Of a stretch of DNA of 64,000 bases, positions 56,901 through 63,900 are shown in pieces; positions within the stretch are counted from its first letter, which is position 1, and each line of letters opens with the position of its first letter. The notes below the pieces were generated by a model, which saw only the letters and a list, made by a program, of their open reading frames with translations, had not been told where the DNA came from and did not search any database. The position numbers were made by a program, and so were the translations under genes. The stretch comes from Setophaga petechia (Eukaryota; Chordata; Aves; Passeriformes; Parulidae). The stretch is from contig JANCRA010000019.1 of the NCBI GenBank assembly GCA_024362935.1, positions 3,778,501 to 3,842,500 of the forward strand, in the 5' to 3' direction.

Positions 56901-58021
56901 CCCACTGGGGATGCTGGACTTTGAATGGCAGCTCAGTGTGCTGGAAAAGTGTTTTCCTTTGGAACTGCCTAGGGCAGAGCAGAACTAATGCAGGGCAGAG
57001 CATACACAAGAAGGATCTCTTCAGTGAACCGTGCTGTGGAAAGATGGAAAGCACTTGAGAGGAAAGCTGTAAATGCAGCTGTGCTTAATGGCAGTCCAGA
57101 AGGGATGCTCTAAAAGTCAGCCAGACTTTTTGAGCTCAGATAACATTGAGGTCAACTCAGGATACTAGGCCTGTTGCCTGTAATTTGAAAGTTGTTCATA
57201 AGTGATGTCACCTGCAGCGAGGATACAGCCTTTCCTTGTGTCAGGGATTCATCTTCCAGTGGGAATGTATATTCAGAGAGACAGCTTTGGATAATACTGA
57301 GCGTAAAAACAATGGGAAGTGATTACTTAGTAATTAGTGCTTTTTACAGTAGCTCTATAAGTCAGTGAATACAGGGCTCTTTCCCCCAGGCTCCCCAAGA
57401 AAATGTGTTTGCAAGTCTATGGGAGTTGGCATGGGAAAAGTAAAAATTTTGGGAAAGTAATACGCCTGACCTCAAAAAGGAGACTGTGTTGAATTTTTCA
57501 AGCAGGTGATAGTAAAAGTGTCTTGTCCATTTAGTGATATAAACCTTGAGAGAAAATTGTGTGAAAACTACAGCAGACAGGTTCAGAAAACCTTGGACAA
57601 GCTGAAAATGGGCAGATATCAGGATGCTATGGTACAGGATCTAAATGTTGGCATATCACTGTCTAACTGTTCAAAGTGTTCGTTCACTCACCAGAACAGA
57701 TAACAGATAGCAATGTTGAAAGCTGACTTTTCTTCTAGGGAATTACCAGTACTGCATATGCCTCAATTAGAAGTACAGAAAGTACATTTCAATATAATTT
57801 TATGAGATGCTGCTTTCCTCAGGTAACAGCTCATTTTGTACTTCCTTGCATGAAAATTAAGTTTTATGCTACAGTGAGCACCACGGGGCAAGATTACATG
57901 AGGAATGCTTTCTGCTGAAGAATGTTTTGGGATCTTTTTCTCCCTACAGGAGAGCCACACAGATGAGCATGAAGGTGAAGAGCAAGTCCATGAACAGCCC
58001 CAGCAGCAGGATGAGTACTGA
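2869..58021 (+). CDS. MAPRE2: EB2, microtubule-associated protein RP/EB family member 2 (seven coding exons)
   Basis: Complete coding sequence joined from 2869-2987, 22722-22849, 34515-34660, 36583-36796, 48332-48471, 52868-53023 and 57950-58021, giving 324 residues against 327 for human EB2. EB proteins track growing microtubule plus ends and recruit SxIP and CAP-Gly partners. EB2 is linked to microtubule reorganisation in polarising and dividing cells. Visible domains are a 40-residue leader, a calponin-homology microtubule-binding domain (about 56-158), a Ser/Pro/Lys linker (about 165-236), and a coiled coil with EB-homology region (about 237-303). The Phe-Tyr-Phe of the SxIP-binding pocket is at 266-268. 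The acidic tail ends D-E-Y, the CAP-Gly ligand type. The start was chosen because the MPGPTQ leader matches the family and lies in the CpG island. No frameshift or internal stop was seen. Paralogues MAPRE1 and MAPRE3 lack this leader, so EB2 is the confident assignment. Confidence 0.97.
4207..4228 (+). repeat. short hairpin, 9-bp perfect arms
   Basis: AAGGACCTA at 4207-4215 and its exact reverse complement at 4220-4228 flank a four-base loop. The stem extends outward after a four-base bulge (GC plus a T/A-rich segment), so intron RNA could form a hairpin of about 45 nt. No function is assigned. Confidence 0.6.
7260..7323 (+). repeat. inverted repeat, 13-bp perfect arms, 38-nt loop
   Basis: TCAAAGCAAATGC at 7260-7272 is exactly complementary to GCATTTGCTTTGA at 7311-7323. 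The total length of 64 nt is within the pre-miRNA range, but pairing stops at the arms and the loop is AT-rich and unstructured by eye, which argues against a standard microRNA. Confidence 0.75.
8872..9180 (+). promoter_or_regulatory. CpG-enriched patch in intron 1, candidate regulatory element
   Basis: About eleven CpGs fall in 300 bases, where the surrounding intron has almost none. A GCA repeat of six units (8943-8960) lies inside. Nothing coding was recognised. It could be an enhancer, an alternative promoter or a decayed GC-rich repeat. Confidence 0.3.
8943..8960 (+). repeat. (GCA)6 microsatellite
   Basis: Six uninterrupted GCA units inside the CpG-enriched patch of intron 1. Confidence 0.85.
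10608..11006 (+). mobile_element. CR1 LINE, 3' end fragment, sense
   Basis: Diverged CR1 3' sequence. It shows the segment corresponding to 'CAGCCTGGAGAAGAGAGGGCTC', cut here by small changes, then the GAACAGCCTGGT segment, and near the end GGTCCCTTCCAACCC. It terminates in an ATTCTA-type tail at about 10999-11005. It is 5' truncated, as nearly all CR1 copies are, with no coding potential left. Confidence 0.85.
11125..11805 (+). mobile_element. CR1 LINE fragment, sense, second copy in tandem
   Basis: Begins upstream of the part covered by the preceding copy. It carries the end of ORF2 and the start of the 3' UTR, recognised from GAGTCAGCAGTGTGCTC, GGGAAGTGATTCTTCCCCTC and GAGAGGCAATGG. The reading frame is broken. 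The 3' part (from about 11690) is recognisable but decays before a terminal repeat is reached. It lies on the same strand as the copy at 10608-11006 and about 120 bases downstream. Confidence 0.75.
14159..14216 (+). mobile_element. CR1 LINE, short 3' terminus
   Basis: Only the last 60 bases or so: TTGAACTCAATGATCCTTGG, then CTTTCCAACTCC and GTGATTCTA. This is the canonical CR1 3' end. It is followed directly by a TA-rich tract and the 26-bp palindrome at 14249. Confidence 0.8.
14249..14274 (+). repeat. 26-bp perfect palindrome
   Basis: Two exactly complementary 13-base halves meet at 14261/14262 (centre CCTTAAGG). The outer part repeats the ATTCTAA of the CR1 tail 35 bases upstream, so it may have arisen by fold-back copying of that tail. 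It would be able to extrude as a cruciform. Confidence 0.9.
14803..15200 (+). promoter_or_regulatory. CpG- and GC-enriched patch in intron 1, candidate alternative promoter
   Basis: About 400 bases with roughly fourteen CpGs in an otherwise CpG-poor intron, including GCCGGGAGCAGCCGGG and clustered CCGCCG. There is no coding similarity. Its position between exon 1 and exon 2 would suit an alternative first exon producing the shorter EB2 isoform that starts in exon 2. This is inference. Confidence 0.35.
16998..17024 (+). repeat. hairpin, 11-bp perfect arms, 5-nt loop
   Basis: TGGGTCTAAAG at 16998-17008 pairs exactly with CTTTAGACCCA at 17014-17024 across CAGTC. It lies in unique intron sequence. 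Confidence 0.85.
18168..18402 (+). mobile_element. CR1 LINE, 3' end fragment, sense
   Basis: Starts in the GAGAGGCAGTGG region, then AAGAAATTCTTTACTGTAAG, GAACAGG-like CCCCAGAGAAGTTGT, and GGTTGGACTGCAGTGGTCCC. It ends TTCCAACCTTTCCTATTCTG. This is the complete final 230 bases of a CR1 and the best preserved 3' end in the window. Confidence 0.88.
20096..20110 (+). repeat. (TG)n microsatellite
   Basis: Seven and a half uninterrupted TG units in intron 1. Confidence 0.8.
22722..22849 (+). CDS. MAPRE2: MAPRE2 coding exon 2 (start of CH domain)
   Basis: Supplies the last base of Ser40, residues 41-82 and the first base of Gly83. It opens [11 protein letters not shown] and covers the first helices of the calponin-homology domain ([10 protein letters not shown] and [11 protein letters not shown]). 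The acceptor is a strong poly-T/C tract ending CTAG and the donor is CAG|gtaaga. The ATG at 22729-22731 (Met43) lies in a good context with G at +4 and is the natural start for a shorter isoform. Confidence 0.97.
23959..23974 (+). repeat. A16 homopolymer
   Basis: Sixteen consecutive A in intron 2, with no recognisable retroposed gene in front of it. Confidence 0.85.
25824..25862 (+). repeat. near-perfect hairpin, 18-bp arms, 3-nt loop
   Basis: GTTGCTCCTACCTTCTAC at 25824-25841 and GTAGGAGGTAGGAGCAAC at 25845-25862 flank TCA. Seventeen of eighteen positions pair Watson-Crick and the last is a G-T wobble. It is the strongest fold-back in the window. It is too short for a standard animal pre-miRNA and is not part of any repeat I recognise. 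Confidence 0.9.
28189..28196 (+). promoter_or_regulatory. CRE-like TTACGTCA
   Basis: Matches the ATF/CREB-family octamer TKACGTCA in CpG-poor intron 2. Isolated motif, function unknown. Confidence 0.25.
28826..29255 (-). mobile_element. CR1 LINE, 3' end, antisense
   Basis: On the + strand it begins with the inverted CR1 terminus (TCATAGAATGATTTATG), then AAGATCATGGAGTCCAACTG, CTGGGCAGCCTGTTC and CTCCAGGCTAAATAATCCC, reading back to about 29255. It is inserted opposite to MAPRE2 and its coding part is missing. Confidence 0.9.
31402..31498 (+). repeat. G/T-rich low-complexity tract
   Basis: Nearly only G and T for about 100 bases, with many runs of three to six G and of T up to nine long. Several four-run combinations could form G-quadruplexes on the coding strand, and hence in the MAPRE2 pre-mRNA. 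Confidence 0.8.
31923..31950 (+). repeat. near-palindrome, 13-bp perfect arms, 2-nt centre
   Basis: TATAAATAAACAC at 31923-31935 and its exact reverse complement at 31938-31950 are separated by CA. Both arms include a TAAACA forkhead-like core. Confidence 0.9.
31951..31996 (+). repeat. AT-rich tract
   Basis: TA-dominated imperfect dinucleotide tract directly following the fold-back at 31923. Confidence 0.7.
34515..34660 (+). CDS. MAPRE2: MAPRE2 coding exon 3 (core of CH domain)
   Basis: Completes Gly83 and encodes residues 84-131, from [13 protein letters not shown] to FKRMNVDK. This is the middle of the calponin-homology domain, including the basic LKKVKFQAK segment and HNFKLLQ, which in EB proteins contribute to the microtubule-facing surface. 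The acceptor is TTATAG and the donor AAG|gtagga, in phase 0. Confidence 0.97.
34661..36582 (+). other. MAPRE2: MAPRE2 intron 3 (1.9 kb)
   Basis: Short GT-AG intron (gtagga ... ccttttag) of unique AT-leaning sequence. No mobile element, exon or RNA gene was recognised. Confidence 0.9.
36583..36796 (+). CDS. MAPRE2: MAPRE2 coding exon 4 (end of CH domain and linker start)
   Basis: Encodes residues 132-202 and the first base of Gly203. It opens [15 protein letters not shown] and runs through [20 protein letters not shown], which closes the calponin-homology domain. It continues into the proline-rich linker ([15 protein letters not shown]). The acceptor is TACCTTTTAG and the donor CAG|gtattt. 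Confidence 0.97.
37356..37916 (+). mobile_element. solo LTR of an avian endogenous retrovirus, sense, degenerate
   Basis: Recognised from a common avian LTR layout: a TGTTGGGTTTTG start followed by AGGATAGAG, then GAGGGGACACAGCCAGGACA, later GCCTGCCCATGGGAAGTGG, GTCTTTATCTCAACCCATGA, and an end near GGTTAAACCACAGCA. The poly(A) signal position holds AATAAG rather than AATAAA, and I see no good TATA box. No internal gag, pol or env sequence flanks it, so it is a solo LTR. No clear target-site duplication was seen, so the ends are uncertain by a few bases. I do not assign a family name. Confidence 0.78.
38341..38348 (+). promoter_or_regulatory. consensus CRE TGACGTCA
   Basis: A perfect palindromic CREB/ATF octamer in CpG-poor intron 4. 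A retained CpG in such a motif is mildly suggestive, but there is no other support. Confidence 0.3.
39350..39690 (-). mobile_element. CR1 LINE internal fragment, antisense
   Basis: The + strand shows the reverse of the CR1 ORF2 C-terminal region: GCTGGCTCATGCTAAGC, CAACACCCCCAAGTTCTTCT, CTTGGCTGTGTTGAACTTG and CAGTCAAAGTCCCTCTGGAT. Neither the CR1 3' terminus nor the 5' end is present. The left boundary is approximate. Confidence 0.82.
42805..42835 (+). repeat. hairpin, 13-bp perfect arms, 5-nt loop
   Basis: AGTAATTTCTTCA at 42805-42817 pairs exactly with TGAAGAAATTACT at 42823-42835 across GCTTG, in unique intron 4 sequence. Confidence 0.9.
43595..44335 (-). mobile_element. CR1 LINE, about 740 bases, antisense
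   Basis: The longest CR1 here. Reading the + strand: CACAGAACAATGGAGGTGGG (inverted 3' end), GACAGTTTGTTCCAGTATTTG, CTTTTCTCCAGGCTGAACAG, GATGATGTTCTTCCCAGTGC and CTCATGCTCAGCTCAGTGCC. It covers the 3' UTR and the end of ORF2. The frame contains interruptions, so the minus-strand open stretches here are relics of the CR1 reverse transcriptase C-terminus and 3' UTR. Confidence 0.88.
45811..45892 (+). repeat. A/C-rich low-complexity tract
   Basis: About 80 bases of almost only A and C (runs of A broken by CC, CAC and AAC). It is the strand complement in style of the G/T tract at 31402. Confidence 0.75.
47258..47894 (-). mobile_element. solo LTR of a passerine-type endogenous retrovirus, antisense
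   Basis: A 637-base element with TG...CA ends and short terminal inverted repeats (TGTCTCAGG on the left, CCTGATACA on the right, one mismatch). Read on the minus strand it keeps a TATAAAG box (47489-47483) and, about 100 bases downstream, an AATAAA signal (47387-47382). This gives a complete U3-R-U5 order. No viral coding sequence is attached, so it is a solo LTR left by recombination. No target-site duplication is evident. The sequence resembles a family I associate with songbirds, which is the main basis for suggesting a passerine host. No family name is assigned. Confidence 0.8.
48332..48471 (+). CDS. MAPRE2: MAPRE2 coding exon 5 (Ser/Pro/Lys linker)
   Basis: Completes Gly203 and encodes residues 204-249. 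It opens [20 protein letters not shown] and ends [12 protein letters not shown], where the coiled coil begins. The linker is basic and rich in Ser, Thr and Pro, as in EB proteins where it helps microtubule binding and is a phosphorylation region. The acceptor is GTTTTTCAG and the donor CAG|gtaaat, in phase 0. Confidence 0.97.
49088..49119 (+). repeat. 16-bp perfect tandem duplication
   Basis: CTCTGGAGCTTTACAC occurs twice head to tail with no difference, consistent with a recent small duplication. Confidence 0.9.
50508..50533 (+). repeat. 13-bp perfect tandem duplication
   Basis: AATTAAATTCCAA occurs twice head to tail in intron 5. Confidence 0.9.
52868..53023 (+). CDS. MAPRE2: MAPRE2 coding exon 6 (EB-homology domain)
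   Basis: Encodes residues 250-301 in phase 0 at both ends. It carries the coiled coil [16 protein letters not shown], the Phe-Tyr-Phe (266-268) followed by [13 protein letters not shown], and the [13 protein letters not shown] helix. In EB proteins this dimerises and forms the hydrophobic groove that binds SxIP partners such as APC and MACF. One acidic residue seems to be missing relative to human in the GENDLV segment, at the turn of the four-helix bundle. The donor is CAC|gtaagt, strong at +1 to +6. Confidence 0.97.
53024..57949 (+). other. MAPRE2: MAPRE2 intron 6 (4.9 kb)
   Basis: GT-AG intron (gtaagt ... ctccctacag). It contains a short (TA)n at 54222-54234 and the octamer microsatellite at 55208-55248. 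No mobile element or additional exon was recognised. Confidence 0.9.
55208..55248 (+). repeat. (CTTTTTTT)n microsatellite
   Basis: A T-run interrupted by single C at 55214, 55222, 55230 and 55238, exactly every eight bases. This is a true octamer repeat rather than a random pyrimidine tract. It lies in the middle of intron 6, not at a splice acceptor. Confidence 0.9.
57950..58021 (+). CDS. MAPRE2: MAPRE2 coding exon 7 (acidic tail)
   Basis: Encodes residues 302-324 and the TGA stop. It is rich in Glu, Gln and His, and ends QQQDEY. The C-terminal acidic-acidic-Tyr motif is the ligand for CAP-Gly domains (CLIP-170, p150Glued), and the terminal Tyr is the detyrosination-type residue shared with alpha-tubulin. 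The usual EEY is DEY here. The acceptor is TCTCCCTACAG. Confidence 0.96.
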   Translation, partial: ESHTDEHEGEEQVHEQPQQQDEY

Positions 58022-58499
58022 CTCACGCAGCATCTCTGACAATTTTCGTTTTGTGTGAGAACTTTCTTCTGGAGAATGGAACATGTGCGGCCTCAAACTT
58101 GAAATCAGTTCACTCCCAGTCTGCCATTAACATTTATGTACCATAGTGAGTGCCAGCCAACCACTGCATTCTGTACCAATACTTTGCCAAGATGCATTTG
58201 CAGGCGTCTTCTTTCAGTGTATCTTCCCAAGAGGTTGTAGGGCTACATCACCTACTGTACATCACTGCAACGTCACCACTTGGCTGCTTGAGATTTGTTC
58301 TGCTCTTTAAAAATATATATATTTATTTTTGTTTCTTTTTCGTCTTAAGTATGATACACTTGTAACTTGTTCTAACATATTTATATTGGCATTTTGTGTG
58401 GCAAGGAGTTCTGTACCACTAGCTGTGTCTCTCACTTTGTGGTGCTTTTGCATTTTCTAGTACATCTGCCTTGGGGCATCAATTTGGCCAAACAGTTGA

Positions 58500-58505
58500 A
58501 ATAAA
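58500..58505 (+). terminator. MAPRE2: proximal poly(A) signal AATAAA
   Basis: Canonical hexamer 480 bases after the stop, followed 35-50 bases later by a GU-rich element (TTGTGTTGTGG, 58544-58554). Cleavage would be expected at about 58515-58530. Confidence 0.75.
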
Positions 58506-59353
58506 GGGATACAGTGGATGTCATACTCAAGCCATAACAATGAGGTTGTGTTGTGGAGGAAAACGCTTGTGTTGCTCACATTTATTCCTTTCCTGCCTTC
58601 ACAAATGGAAGGCAGAGCATCTGTTTCACTGGGAGTTTTAAACCCCTGCGTTAGGAAGCTTGTTAGAAAGCTGCATGGTATGTTTTTGGCTGATTTCTGG
58701 AGGAACAGACATCCACTTAAGCTTTTTGAAAACCCTCCCAGTTTCCTAACTAGTCAATAGACATTTCCCAACTTTTCTTCCTTTCTGAGGAATCCAATCT
58801 CAGCCTCCAGCCACAGCTCTACCTCCACAGAGCCCAGTGCTGAGGGAGGAGAGAAATCTCCCTGACACAAGTGTAGCTGCAGGACACAGTCTGTACCATC
58901 ATCCTTGGCTTCCCTCTTCCCAGAAAAGGAGAAAGTAGGCCACACATTTCTTTCCACTTTCCTTCCCCATTCCACTGCCTCAGCCATAGAAGGCTAGAAG
59001 ACAGAAATTTGGTCACTAGTGCAAAGTATGGGGGGAAGCAGCAACAGGACTGGTCTCAAACTGTACTCCAAACTCCCCTGTAAGTGGATGGTGGACACTT
59101 CACAAGTTTAAGGCTGCTTCTAAAGCATGGAGAAGCAGTGAGGAGTCCTCCTGGAGACAGGGCATACATTAGAAGGAAGACCATCTGACTGAGGGCACAG
59201 AGCTGGTTCTGCTCTTGGCTGGCCTTCCTCCTTTAAGGCCAGTGTGGTGCAGAACCATGTGTGCACTGGAGATGTCTGCAGTGGGAGCATTCCCTTCCAT
59301 TGTGGTCCCATGGCCCTGTTCTAAATGATGGTATAAGGAGAGGTATATTAAAG

Positions 59354-59359
59354 AATAAA
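59354..59359 (+). terminator. additional AATAAA in the probable 3' UTR
   Basis: Canonical hexamer 1.3 kb after the stop, followed by CCTTGTTCTTC with only a weak GU-rich element. Usage is uncertain. Confidence 0.35.
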
Positions 59360-60050
59360 AAGCATTCCTTGTTCTTCTCCTAGCACTGCACGTTGTAGTC
59401 TCTCTGGTTATTTAATGCCTGGTATTCTTGGTCTCTCACTTCATTTTCTGAGTTCTGGTTTGCTGTGCTGATTTAGCAGGTATGTGGAAGTCTCATCCCA
59501 ATTGGCATTCACTGAAAAACTCCACAGCCTATTGAACAGCTAAATCATTTTAGGTGCTTGTAGGCTTCTAAAGCGTCACATCCCCAGCTGTACTTCCATA
59601 GAAAGGTTTCCAACACATCAGCCCCCAGGCACACACACATGCACATGCAGTTTTCCATTCCTAATCAATCTTCTGCAGCTAAGTGGCTCTTAGTTAAATG
59701 TGAGAACCCTGCTGTTGTGTTGCACCACCAACAATATATAAAATGCTGTTGAGCACCAGAACAGGTATTTCCAGTTCCTTGATCCTCCCCCTGCACAGCA
59801 GAAGAGTTTCTGGACCCTGAGGCTGAAGTTTTTCCAGCCCTGCACCCAGTATTGACCTCACATCCTACCCAGTGATGAAATCAAACCACTGCAACCTGCA
59901 GGCCAGCACTTTCCTCTCCCTTCTTAATTGGTTACAAATAAGGTCTGGTTTATAAAATCGTGTTTTTTCCAATATATTTATTTCCAAGAATCACCACAAA
60001 TGGGGGAATTGTCATTTTTGTTGTATTTGTGTTTATTAGAACATATGTAC

Positions 60051-60075
60051 TTATTACAATTGTCATTGTAATAAA
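60051..60075 (+). terminator. MAPRE2: poly(A) signal inside a perfect 10-bp hairpin
   Basis: TTATTACAAT at 60051-60060 and ATTGTAATAA at 60065-60074 pair exactly around TGTC. The AATAAA at 60070-60075 lies almost wholly in the 3' arm, so RNA folding could mask it from the cleavage machinery. Confidence 0.5.
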
Positions 60076-60890
60076 CAGTAGTTCTTCATAATACTGTTGA
60101 AGAGCAGTTACTAATTTTTTTTCCAGACTCCAGAATGTCCTTTAACCTTTATGGGATCTCTGAGTGGGGCAAGGAGTTTGGGATCAGGCTATAAACTTAA
60201 TTTCATCAGCATGTCTCTGCTTACTGGAGTTCATCCTTCTGCCAATACTCAAGCAGGTGCATGGAGAGCACTTCAAGGGAAAACAGTTTTCTGAAGGTGC
60301 AAATGGTTGGGGTTGCTGAGCTCCCCAGACAGTTCATAGCCAGGCTGTTGTGCCTCTCTTCTTTTCTCTCTTTTGAAGCACATATGAAAAAAAAAGTTAA
60401 AAAAAGCTGAACTTCGTTTCCTGAAAATTCCTTGCATTCTGTTTCTGATCTGAGGACCATAGCCCTCTCACTGCTTGTATCAAGGGGGGAGTGACTGATG
60501 TAGGGAGACAGGGCAGTGAAATTCTTTGGGGGCACCAGAAATGTGGCTGTGCTGAGGGGAGAGCAGTGTTCTGAAAGGGGAAAGAGTTGTCCTTCCTCCC
60601 CACCCCCTGTGAGTAACCCATTCTTCTGTTATGGTTTTAATATGCATTTGTAATTACCTTTACTAAATAGCACACCATAAAGCTTTGGTTATATATTAAA
60701 TGTAAACTGAAAGGAATGTAAACATATGTATTGTTAATTATAAATAGATAAGTAATGGCATAATAGATACAAAAAAGTCTTATTCAGATGTATCAGTCAT
60801 TTTACATTATCCACAAACTGTCGCATGATAGAGTAGATTTTTGTCTGAATATGTGAATAACTTGACTTGCGTTTATCTTTTTACATATTT

Positions 60891-60896
60891 AATAAA
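60891..60896 (+). terminator. MAPRE2: probable distal poly(A) signal AATAAA
   Basis: Canonical hexamer at the end of a 270-base AT-rich stretch, about 2.87 kb after the stop. This placement would give a long 3' UTR of the sort I recall for mammalian MAPRE2. The downstream GU-rich element is weak. Confidence 0.5.
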
Positions 60897-60920
60897 AAAA
60901 TATATGTTAAAATCTGTCCA

Positions 60921-63900
60921 GCTCTAGAGACTATTCGGAACATTCTAAAAGAATAATTTTCTGGATTAAATGTATATTTCTGATTCATCAGGGGCTGCAT
61001 ATGGGAGCAGGAAGAAAAAGGCAGCTGCTTTAAAAACCCAGAAGTCCACTTACACTGTGTGTGTGGATAGCATCTGTTTCCCCAAGAGCTCAGCAACTGT
61101 ATTCCCTTTTATAAATCAAAACAGAAAGTCCATGTATGTATGTATGTGCATGTAAACAGCACATTTTTCTTTATGGTAAATGCATATTCAGATTTTGAAA
61201 TGCTAACTCCTTTGGGTATCAGTCCAAAGCAGTTTGGCAGCAGCCAGGAGGCAAAGACAGTGCTGCAGAAAGGTACCCAAGCTCCCAGTGGGCTTCCTCG
61301 CAGTGGCCAGGTGTTTAGGGATGAATCTTCAATGCAGTAGCTAAACATCACCTAGATTTCAGATTAAAGTATGAGGTTTTGTTGGAAGAGAAGGGGGAAA
61401 ATTCCTCGTAGTTCTCACAGCTCTGGTCTTTTGTAGCTGCAGTAGTTGCTGCTCGAGGGCAGGAGTTCTGAGCCTTGGATCAGGATCCTTCTCTGTGTTG
61501 AAGTGACCTTGTTGTGGGCCACCAGCCTGCACCCCACTGCTCCAGGTATCCCTGGGCCTCTGACAAAGGAGGGGAGGATGAAGCAGAGACCAGAGGAGCT
61601 CATTTCCAACCCAGGTGTTCAAACCCGGGAGAGCAGCTCTTGTTTAGCTGCTTTTCATAAGACCAGGAGGAAGGCATGTCCTTGGGTTAGTGCAAATGCT
61701 CTAAAGCATAAAAAATATATATATTTTCCAATTCAGATAGTTGAAAACTTTCTGCCATAATGTGACCAAAAAATGTATTGTTAGACTGATAGGTCATCTA
61801 CATACATGACTTTGCAAAATAAATCTGTGACCATACAGCCCTATGAGCAAAAACATTTTTCTTCCTATTCATTGAACCAGTTGTCATCTATGACAGCTAA
61901 ATAATTCAATAGACACACTGTGTGATACATGATCTCTTTTTATACTTCTCTTTATACAGATTATAGTGATAAATTGCTTTAAAGAGGAAAAAGAAAGTTG
62001 TTTGTCATGTTTTCATGTGGAAGGTGAAAAAACTGGCCGGAGATTAATGCCCTTTAAAAGTGATGCTTGGTTTCTCTTTAGTAAGGTACAAGTGCAGTTG
62101 TGGTGGTTCAAGTTTTATAATTTCATTTAATGAATATTTCAAAATACTCCATTCCAGTGCATCAGATTGCACTGCTTCTGTGACCCTTATTTCCAGCTGT
62201 TCCCTAAATAAGTGCAAGACAGATGGAAAAAGGAAGCCTGTCCACAGAGTTTCTCCTTATGACCACATTCAATTTGGAGTTATTTTTGTGTATTGTTTCC
62301 CAATTCTTTTCTCACCAGAGTTTCCTCAATGCTTGTGATGGAAAGGTGAAATACAAAGTGCCCTTAAAAAGCAGGTGAGACCTTGTGGCAGTGTATCAGG
62401 TATGGATGTAGTATTTCATCAAATGTTGAGACTGCTGGGTGCGTGCAGCAACATCAAACTCATCACTCCCCTCCAAATATAGTCAGAACTACCTTTTTTG
62501 GCAAACCTCATCAAATAAAGAGACTTCAGACTTACTACAGGGGAGTCCTTGGGCAGTTGGGAACAGCTCTGTGGACACCCCATGTTCTCTGGGCATCACA
62601 CAGGGTAAGGGCATGGCTTCCACACCAGCAGGGGGAAGCCTGGGAGATGCTTCCTGTGCTGGACCACCGCAGTGCCAAAGGGCATCCTCCATTCCCTGCC
62701 TGGCTCCTGGCAAAACCTCTGACTCTGCATTACAGCATGACCTGTCCCCTCTGCCTGACTCACACCTGGAGTTGCTTGAACTGTGACTCACCTGGTGTTT
62801 GTTTGGGGGGTGTGACTCTCAGTGTGCTTGTTTGGTAGGTGGAACATGGATTCTTTCAAACCTGAAGGGACTTTACAATATTTCTGCTTCGTGAACAGGG
62901 GAAGCTGATGTGCAGGCTTGTCCCCTGGTGCCTGTCCTAAGGGCTGCCTGCGGAAATCAGCTCTGCTGGTGTTTTGTCATGGAGCAACTGCAATAACAGG
63001 AGGTACCAGCTTAAGCTGAAGCTGCTTATACAACTTGCCAGTGGCTCAGCTGAAAATATCAATAGGAGCTACTGACGTAAAGGTAAGTTAACTGGGGAGC
63101 AAAAATGATCAGGCTAGTGATAAACCCACAGAAACAGTCTAAGAACAAAAAATGATGAAGACTTAGCTCAGCAGCTCAAAAACTGCACTTCCACCTGGTT
63201 TCTGGCAAGTGAGATGGTTAAATAGTTAATAATCGTGCCAGGCTGTCAATCACATCCCTCTGTGCTTACCTTGGGGAAGTGGACAGATTGTTTAATTAGT
63301 GCTTCAAGGCCACAAAAGCCCTCTGGCTAGGGCAGCTTATGAAAAGACATGAAACTCAAATGCTTACTCCCTCAAGGCACACAGAAAACCCACGTGTATT
63401 ATAGATGAAGGGAGCAGTTTACATCTGCATGCAAACATGTAATGTTTTTAAAAAAAAATAAATTCTTGTTTCTTTTTCCTATGGCATTTTCCAAAACCAC
63501 AAGAATTTGCTTCAAGCACACAGGCAAATAATGACTTGTTTAGCATTTTTACCCTGGTAGATGATGTTGGACTGAAACTAGCTTTGAAGAGAAGTATGCA
63601 AATCTTCGAAGGTTCGCTGGCCAAATTTATTTTCAGCTGTTTACCCTTTGTAGGCTATATTGTTTGTCGCTACTGAAGTATAAACAATGTGCTTGTTACT
63701 GCCTAGAAAATAAATAGAAGGGCCAGCTGCTGCTGTGTTAAGCCTACATTTCTGACAGGTCAGCTGAGGCTCAATGCTGAGAATGGGGAAAAACTGTACA
63801 TTTCAAAAACACTTTACTGTACCCATAGCTTTCTGAGCTCATTCTCTTGTCTTCACACATTCAAATGAGGTGAGGAAAAGACTAAATGTGCATAAGCCTT

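Larger units (their letters stand above)
58022..60920 (+). other. MAPRE2: MAPRE2 3' UTR (short and probable long forms)
   Basis: Non-coding sequence directly after the stop. A short form would end just after the signal at 58500. AT-rich stretches with ATTTA motifs (around 58306-58340 and 59960-60100) and further AATAAA signals at 60070 and 60891 suggest a long form of nearly 2.9 kb. The far end is inferred, since no transcript data are available. Confidence 0.7.

Noticed and set aside
57506..57703. Lysine-rich 65-codon frame before exon 7, considered as an extra MAPRE2 exon
   Set aside because: It does not match EB2, has no convincing acceptor and donor pair, and exons 6 and 7 already join in phase.
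62383..62838. Open stretch of 151 codons in the 3' flank
   Set aside because: No recognisable domain, no supporting splice sites, and length within chance expectation.
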